From Thiohalocapsa halophila (GTDB lineage: Bacteria > Pseudomonadota > Gammaproteobacteria > Chromatiales > Chromatiaceae), in the NCBI RefSeq assembly GCF_016583825.1, contig NZ_NRRV01000045.1, positions 1 to 44,262 of the forward strand: 44,262 nucleotides of DNA, in the 5' to 3' direction. Position numbers and translations under genes: made by a program. Shown piece after piece: positions 40,108-44,262 of this stretch; within the stretch, counting starts at the first letter, position 1; every line of letters begins with the position of its first letter. The notes below the pieces were generated by a model, which saw only the letters and a list, made by a program, of their open reading frames with translations, was not told the DNA's origin and ran no database searches.

Positions 40108-40175
40108 TACGCTCCAGGTTGGCGTCATCGGCGAGGCGTCATAGCATTCTGTCGGTGATGCGGTTTTCGGGCGGT
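40108..40175 (-). promoter_or_regulatory. Shared promoter/leader cassette, copy 4
   Basis: Minus strand CCGAAAACCGC, CGACAGAATGCTATGACGCC, then CCTGGAGCGTACGGCC before ATG 40102. The -10-like hexamer is TATGAC (40138-40143). Confidence 0.5.
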
Positions 40176-40199
40176 TTGCCGTGCGTCGAGCGTTGGATG

Positions 40200-40455
40200 C
40201 GAGCGCCCCGTCGCGGCAAGGATGCCGCTCCCACGGGGCGCTCTGGCAGCTGTGGGAGCGGCCTCTGGCCGCGACGGGTCTGGCAGCGCCGGCGGGGCAT
40301 CGTCGCGGCAGGGATGCCGCTCCCACGGGGCGCACTGGCGGCTGTGGGAGCGGCCTCTGGCCGCGATGAGTCTGGTAGCGCCGGTGGCGCATCGTCGCGG
40401 CAGGGATGCCGCTCCCACGGGCCCACTGGCGGCTGTGAGAGCGGCCTCCGGCAGC
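40200..40455. repeat. REP array, about three units
   Basis: Alternating inverted (GTCGCGGCAAGGATGCCGCT) and direct (GTGGGAGCGGCCTCTGGCCG) REPs with a period near 92 bases, the same unit as the array at 41440. Confidence 0.85.
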
Positions 40456-40570
40456 GGTTGAGCACTTGACCGGCGGCGATGGACGGGCCGATGCGGCGCC
40501 GCCGATGCGGACAGTCAGACTTTGGGCTCAGGGCCGTCGCGCAGCCAGGCTTCCAGGTCCGCGGAGCCTG
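40456..40570. repeat. DUF2887-tail module
   Basis: Same block as 27280-27390 and 17840-17925; its minus strand reads ADLEAWLRDGPEPK. It ends just before the Uma2 promoter region. Confidence 0.65.
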
Positions 40571-40618
40571 GCTAGATTAAACTTGGACTGTGTTTGGAAT
40601 GTCGAGAGGGTGAGCACT

Positions 40619-41179
40619 ATGAGCGCGTTAGCGATGCCGTCGCGGTTGTCCGTGGAAGATTACCTGGCTGGTGAGGAAGTCAGTGATATCCGACACGAGT
40701 ACATTGCTGGCGAGGTCTATGCGATGACTGGAGCCAGCCGGGTGCATGGGCTGATCGCTGGGAATATCCATGCGTTTTGGCGCCCCCTGCTGCGGGGCGG
40801 CGACTGCCAAGCCTTTATCAGTGACATGAAGGTACGTTTGGAGATCGCTGGCGATGATGTCTTCTACTATCCGGATCTGGTGATGTCCTGCGATCCGGAC
40901 GATCGGGCGAGCGACTATTGCCGGGCGCCCTGCCTGGTGGTCGAGATTCTCTCGGCGAAGACACGGCGCATCGATCGGCGCGAAAAATTCCTTGCCTACA
41001 CGTCGATGCCGTCGTTGCGCAGCTACCTGTTGATCTCACAAGAGCTGCGGCAGGTGGAGTTATTCCATCGCGAGCGCGGCTGGAGGCCGGAGGTATTCTG
41101 CGACGGCGCGGTGGCGTTGGACTGTATCGACGAGGCGTTGCCGCTGGAGACGATCTACGAGGGCGTGGATTTCGCTTAG
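40619..41179 (+). CDS. Uma2 family endonuclease-like protein
   Basis: A 186-residue protein from ATG 40619, MSALAMPSRLSVEDYLAGEE, SDIRHEYIAGEVYAMTGASR, VRLEIAGDDVFYYPDLVMSC and CLVVEILSAKTRRIDRREKF. This is the Uma2 (DUF820) restriction-endonuclease-like fold with Glu in the first helix, Asp of YYPDLV and E-x-L before the catalytic Lys region. Complete length. GAGAGGG precedes the ATG. Role in cells is unknown; expanded in cyanobacteria and purple bacteria. It is the only plus-strand intact gene in this part apart from the transposase. Confidence 0.87.
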   Translation: MSALAMPSRLSVEDYLAGEEVSDIRHEYIAGEVYAMTGASRVHGLIAGNIHAFWRPLLRGGDCQAFISDMKVRLEIAGDDVFYYPDLVMSCDPDDRASDYCRAPCLVVEILSAKTRRIDRREKFLAYTSMPSLRSYLLISQELRQVELFHRERGWRPEVFCDGAVALDCIDEALPLETIYEGVDFA

Positions 41180-41247
41180 GTCGTAGACGCACACTCGCTC
41201 GGCGAAGCTGACCTCACGCAGGCTGCCCTTGCGAGTGCAAGGGACAC

Positions 41248-41439
41248 GTCTTGCAGTCGTACATTTCTTCGCCTTCGAAAAGGTTGCTTGGCAAGACCGA
41301 GCCTCACGGCTCGTGATCCAAAGGCGCTTGCGGTGTGGAGGCCGACCGCGATTCGGCCCGGCACCGTAGCGGTCGCCTGCCGCGGCGACGAGCGCCTTCG
41401 AGCTGTCAGTGCATGGACGGGGCGCGCCTATCCCAGAGC
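41248..41439. repeat. Interspersed stem-loop repeat, copy 8
   Basis: GTCTTGC (41248-41254) and GCAAGAC further right form the stem; the loop differs (AGTCGTACATTTCTTCGCC) and an insertion of about 40 bases follows the stem. It joins the REP array directly. Confidence 0.75.
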
Positions 41440-42258
41440 GGGAGCGGCTTCTGGCCGCGACGACTCTGGCACCACCGGCGGTGCATCGTCGCGGCAGGGA
41501 TGCCGCTCCCACAGGGCGCACTGGCAGCTGTGGGAGCGGCCTCTGGCCGCGATGACTCTGGCAGCACCGGCGGTGCATCGTCGCGGCAGGGATGCCGCTC
41601 CCACAGGGCGCACTGGCAGCTGTGGGAGCGGCTTCTGGCCGCGATGAGTCGGGCAGCGCCGGTGGTGCATCGTCGCGGCAAGGATGCCGCTCCCACGGAC
41701 CGCTCGGGCGGCTGTGGGAGCGGCCTCTGGCCGCAATGAGTCTGGCAGCGCCGGTGGTGCATCGTCGCGGCAAGGATGCCGCTCCCACAGGGCGCACTGG
41801 CAGCTGCGGGAGCGGCCTCTGGCCGCGATGACTCTAGGCAGCACCGGCGGTGCATCGTCGCGGCAAGGATGCCGCTCCCACAGGGCGCACTGGCGGCTGT
41901 GGGAGCGGCCTCTGGCCGCGATGACTCTAGCCAGCACCGGCGGCGCATCGTCGCGGCAAGGATGCCGCTCCCACGGGCCGCTCGGGCTGCTGTGGGAGCG
42001 GCCTCTGGCCGCGACGACTCTAGCCAGCACCGGCGGTGCATCGTCGCGGCAAGGATGCCGCTCCCACGGGCCGCTCGGGCGGCTGTGGGAGCGGCCTCTG
42101 GCCGCGATGAGTCTGGCAGCGCCGGTGGTGCATCGTCGCGGCAAGGATGCCGCTCCCAGGGGCACACTGGCGCCTGTGGGAGCGGCCTCTGGCCGCGATG
42201 AGTCGGGCAGCGGCGGTGGTGCATCGTCTCGGCAGGGATGCCGCTCCCACGGACGCGT
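41440..42258. repeat. Tandem REP array (BIME), nine 91-93 bp units, inverted relative to 6462-7400
   Basis: GGGAGCGG starts at 41440, 41532, 41624, 41716, 41808, 41901, 41994, 42087 and 42178. Each unit has GCGGCCTCTGGCCGC facing an inverted GTCGCGGCAAGGATGCCGCT across a spacer with GACTCTGGCAGCACCGGCGG. The reverse complement gives the unit type of the first array. Long ORFs in all frames are artefacts. Confidence 0.9.
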
Positions 42259-42261
42259 TTG

Positions 42262-42500
42262 TTTGGGATTGGGATGATCAGGCCGGCGAAGCGCCAAACC
42301 CCTTGGTGGGGCAACCGAGGTCCACGCAGCTGGCATCGCGTCTGCGCGCCGTCGCGACCGGTGTGAGTCTGCCGATGCGGTGGAGCATCAGCGTCTCGTT
42401 CAGCATGAACCGTTACCGGACAGCGTTTACGCGACTACAAATCCGACAACGGGCAGGGCAGCAGGGCGATGTCAGACGGCTGGAGCATCGTTCCAGCCGT
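42262..42500 (-). pseudogene. MazF-like toxin, third copy, heavily deleted
   Basis: Alignable with 37965-38318 at its ends: GGTGTGAGTCTGCCGATGCG, GGAGCATCAGCGTCTCGTTC and GATGTCAGACGGCTGGAGCA. About 120 bases of the middle are gone and no frame is left. Confidence 0.65.
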
Positions 42501-42627
42501 CATCTTCTGCATTGTCCCAGTCCGTCATGGCGGGATGCTGCGCCGCGCAGGGCTGACGGTCTTCACGGGCGGCCTCGCGCCGCAACAGGAATTCGGCGAA
42601 ATCGGGCACCTCTTGGGCCGCTGTCAT
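42472..42627 (-). pseudogene. Antitoxin of MazF-like pair, third copy, N-terminally truncated
   Basis: Minus strand: MTAAQEVPDFAEFLLRREAA, REDRQPCAAQHPAMTDWDNA and EDDGWNDAPAV. The MSDVAEKLLECVDQLPE part is missing. An ATG at the start of MTAAQEV leaves a 51-residue ORF. Confidence 0.7.
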
Positions 42628-42739
42628 GGTCTTCTTCCAACAGGTGGAGGAATTGGTCCGGGGCCAGAATCGGGCGCGCCCAGTTGGCTGCGTTCTCGCG
42701 GCAAGGATGCCGCTCCCACGGGCCCGCATTGGGCCGCGG

Positions 42740-44107
42740 CTAGCGGCGCGGCGGGTCGGTGAGGCGGCCCTCGACGAGGTCGGCGACGACTTCGCAGACG
42801 GCGCTGCAAACCTGCGCCAGCTGCTCGGGGCTGATGATGAAGGGCGGCATCAGGTACACCAGCCGGCCGAAGGGGCGTACCCAAACGCCGCGCTCCACCA
42901 GGGCCTGCTGCACCGCACGCATGGGCACGGGCTCGGTCAGCTCGACGACACCGATGGCCCCGAGCACGCGCACGTCGGCGACGCCGGGCAGCTCGCGGCA
43001 GGGCGCGAGCCCGGCGCGCAGGCCGGCCTCGATGGCGGCGACCTCGCCCTGCCAGTTCCGCGACAGCAGCAAGTCGATGCTGGCATTGGCGATGGCGCAG
43101 GCGAGGGGGTTGCCCATGAAGGTGGGCCCGTGCATGAAGGCCCCGGGCTCGCCGCGGGAGATGGTGGCGGCGACGTCCGCGGTGGCGAGGGTCGCGGCGC
43201 CGGTGAGATAACCGCCGGTCAGCGCCTTGCCCAGGCACAGGATGTCCGGCGCGATGCCGGCGTGCTCGCAGGCGAAGAGCTTGCCAGTGCGCCCGAAGCC
43301 GGTGGCGATCTCGTCCAGAATCAGCAGCAGGCCATGGCGATCGCAGAGGGCGCGCAGACGGGCCAGATACTCCGGCGAGTAGAAGCGCATGCCGCCGGCG
43401 CCCTGGACAACAGGCTCCAGGATCACCGCCGCCAGCTCGTCGGCATGCCGTTCCATGAGGCCGGCGACCTCGGCGATGTCGGCATCCGTGCAGGGCGCGT
43501 CGAAGCGCGGGGCGGGCGGGGCGGCGAAGACCTGCTTGGGCAGCACCCGCTCGAATAGGCTGTGCATGCCGTTGACCGGGTCGCAGACGGACATGGCGTC
43601 GAAGGTGTCGCCGTGGTAGCCGCTGCGCACGGTGAGGAAGCGCACCCGGCCCGTATTGCCCGCCGCCTGCTGGTATTGCAGCGCCATTTTCATGGCGACT
43701 TCCACGGCGACGGAGCCGGAGTCGCACAAAAAGACATGCTGCAGCGGCGCCGGCGTCAGGCGCACCAGGCGCTCCACCAGGCCCACGGCGGGCGCGTGCG
43801 TGAGGCCGCCGAACATCACATGCGCCATGCGCCCGAGCTGCTCGGTGGCGGCGGCGTTCAGCACCGGGTGGTTGTAGCCGTGGATGGCGCACCACCAGGA
43901 CGCCATGCCGTCCACCAGGCGGCGGCCGTCCATGAGCTCGATCTCGCAGCCCGCCGCCGCGCGCACCGGATAGACCGGGTCGCGGTCGATGGTGGAGGTG
44001 TAGGGGTGCCAGGCGTGGGCGGCGTCGATGGCCAGCAGTTGCTCGATATCCGCCCCGGGGCTGGCGGCCGTGGCATCCGTGCCCAGGCCCGTCGGCGCGT
44101 CTTTCAC
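42740..44107 (-). CDS. bioA: Adenosylmethionine-8-amino-7-oxononanoate aminotransferase
   Basis: A 455-residue PLP enzyme of biotin synthesis that converts KAPA to DAPA using SAM as amino donor. HAWHPYTSTIDRDPVYPVRA and MASWWCAIHGYNHPVLNAAA match the BioA substrate-binding regions; FLCDSGSVAVEVAMKMALQY holds the PLP phosphate loop; LLILDEIATGFGRTGKLFAC the PLP-ring Asp; CLGKALTGGYL the Schiff-base Lys. Length and motifs are complete. ATG 44107 overlaps the stop of the upstream ORF by four bases, so it is the second or later gene of an operon. No other bio gene is in the window. A REP lies just beyond its stop. Confidence 0.95.
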   Translation of the reverse strand: MKDAPTGLGTDATAASPGADIEQLLAIDAAHAWHPYTSTIDRDPVYPVRAAAGCEIELMDGRRLVDGMASWWCAIHGYNHPVLNAAATEQLGRMAHVMFGGLTHAPAVGLVERLVRLTPAPLQHVFLCDSGSVAVEVAMKMALQYQQAAGNTGRVRFLTVRSGYHGDTFDAMSVCDPVNGMHSLFERVLPKQVFAAPPAPRFDAPCTDADIAEVAGLMERHADELAAVILEPVVQGAGGMRFYSPEYLARLRALCDRHGLLLILDEIATGFGRTGKLFACEHAGIAPDILCLGKALTGGYLTGAATLATADVAATISRGEPGAFMHGPTFMGNPLACAIANASIDLLLSRNWQGEVAAIEAGLRAGLAPCRELPGVADVRVLGAIGVVELTEPVPMRAVQQALVERGVWVRPFGRLVYLMPPFIISPEQLAQVCSAVCEVVADLVEGRLTDPPRR

Positions 44108-44262
44108 CCCAGCACCTCCAGCGCCCGCACCAGGTTGCGGATGTCCGGCTCGTCATCCAGAGCGCCTTCCCAGAAACGGTAATGACGCACCGTCGGGCCG
44201 TCGCCGACGGTGAGCTCGGCGATGAAGCCGGTGGCGCCGGCGGGGGCCGGGTGCTCCCGGGG
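44104..44262 (-). CDS. C-terminus of an unidentified protein upstream of bioA (partial)
   Basis: The last 52 codons, including GFIAELTVGDGPTVRHYRFW and EPDIRNLVRALEVLG, then TGA 44104-44106 overlapping the bioA ATG. I do not recognise the family. The overlap indicates translational coupling, so a biotin-related or housekeeping role is possible but unproven. The gene continues beyond the window. Confidence 0.6.
   Translation of the reverse strand, partial: PREHPAPAGATGFIAELTVGDGPTVRHYRFWEGALDDEPDIRNLVRALEVLG

Noticed and set aside
40628..41192. Minus-strand ORFs over the Uma2 gene
   Set aside because: Arg/Pro-rich shadows; the plus strand has a full Uma2 domain with catalytic residues and a ribosome binding site.
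41406..42336. Long ORFs on both strands (up to 302 codons) in the right-hand array
   Set aside because: Same cause: nine REP units without stops. No independent coding evidence.
42624..44156. 510-codon minus-strand ORF
   Set aside because: It overlaps bioA in another frame and is Arg/Pro/Ala rich, as expected of a GC-rich shadow. BioA has full family motifs.

Overview
The window looks like a chromosomal segment of a GC-rich gammaproteobacterium, most likely a purple sulfur bacterium or close relative (Chromatiales-like). This is inferred from the mix of DUF29, Uma2, DUF433, DUF2887 and Rpn-type PD-(D/E)XK proteins, a type IV pilin behind a sigma-54 promoter, and the GTGGGAGCGGC class of REP palindromes. 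No rRNA, tRNA or CRISPR array was seen.

Layout. (1) 1-7.4 kb is an accessory patchwork. It has broken cold-shock/DUF1294 genes, a zinc-protease-like ORF with an apparent frameshift near its start, a DUF29 gene, several toxin-antitoxin genes or remnants (vapC fragment with a ribbon-helix-helix partner, DUF433, YgiT zinc finger, VapC pair), and a tandem REP array of about ten 92-93 bp units. (2) 7.4-17.2 kb is the best-preserved part: a surface-polysaccharide and pilus block. It holds WbpD-like and WbpB-like UDP-sugar enzymes, a polysaccharide deacetylase-like protein, a flippase, two sulfotransferases, a methyltransferase, a family-2 glycosyltransferase, a large GT-C/TPR membrane protein and pilA with a sigma-54 promoter. 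(3) 17.4-42.7 kb is a repeat-driven graveyard and nursery of Rpn-family nucleases, DUF2887 proteins and small coiled-coil membrane proteins, mixed with MazEF-like, HicAB, PIN/RHH and HTH toxin-antitoxin genes, an intact 1.9 kb insertion sequence, group II intron remnants and a Uma2 nuclease gene. A second tandem REP array at 41.4-42.3 kb is inverted relative to the first. (4) 42.7 kb to the end is bioA (biotin synthesis) and the tail of a gene overlapping its start.

How the parts relate. Genes in region 3 are built from exchangeable pieces: a shared promoter/leader cassette, a shared N-terminal module, a shared C-terminal membrane tail and shared Rpn C-terminal tails. These recur in different combinations, usually next to REP hairpins or to a second interspersed repeat of about 150 bp. 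Only two Rpn ORFs (23859-24713, 35596-36423) and two coiled-coil ORFs (30389-30895, 34864-35208) look intact; the rest are truncated, frameshifted or stopped. The sharpest event is an insertion sequence with 19 bp inverted repeats and a 7 bp target duplication that landed exactly at the hicA/hicB junction. The hicB copy also carries a nonsense codon and the hicA copy lacks its N-terminus.
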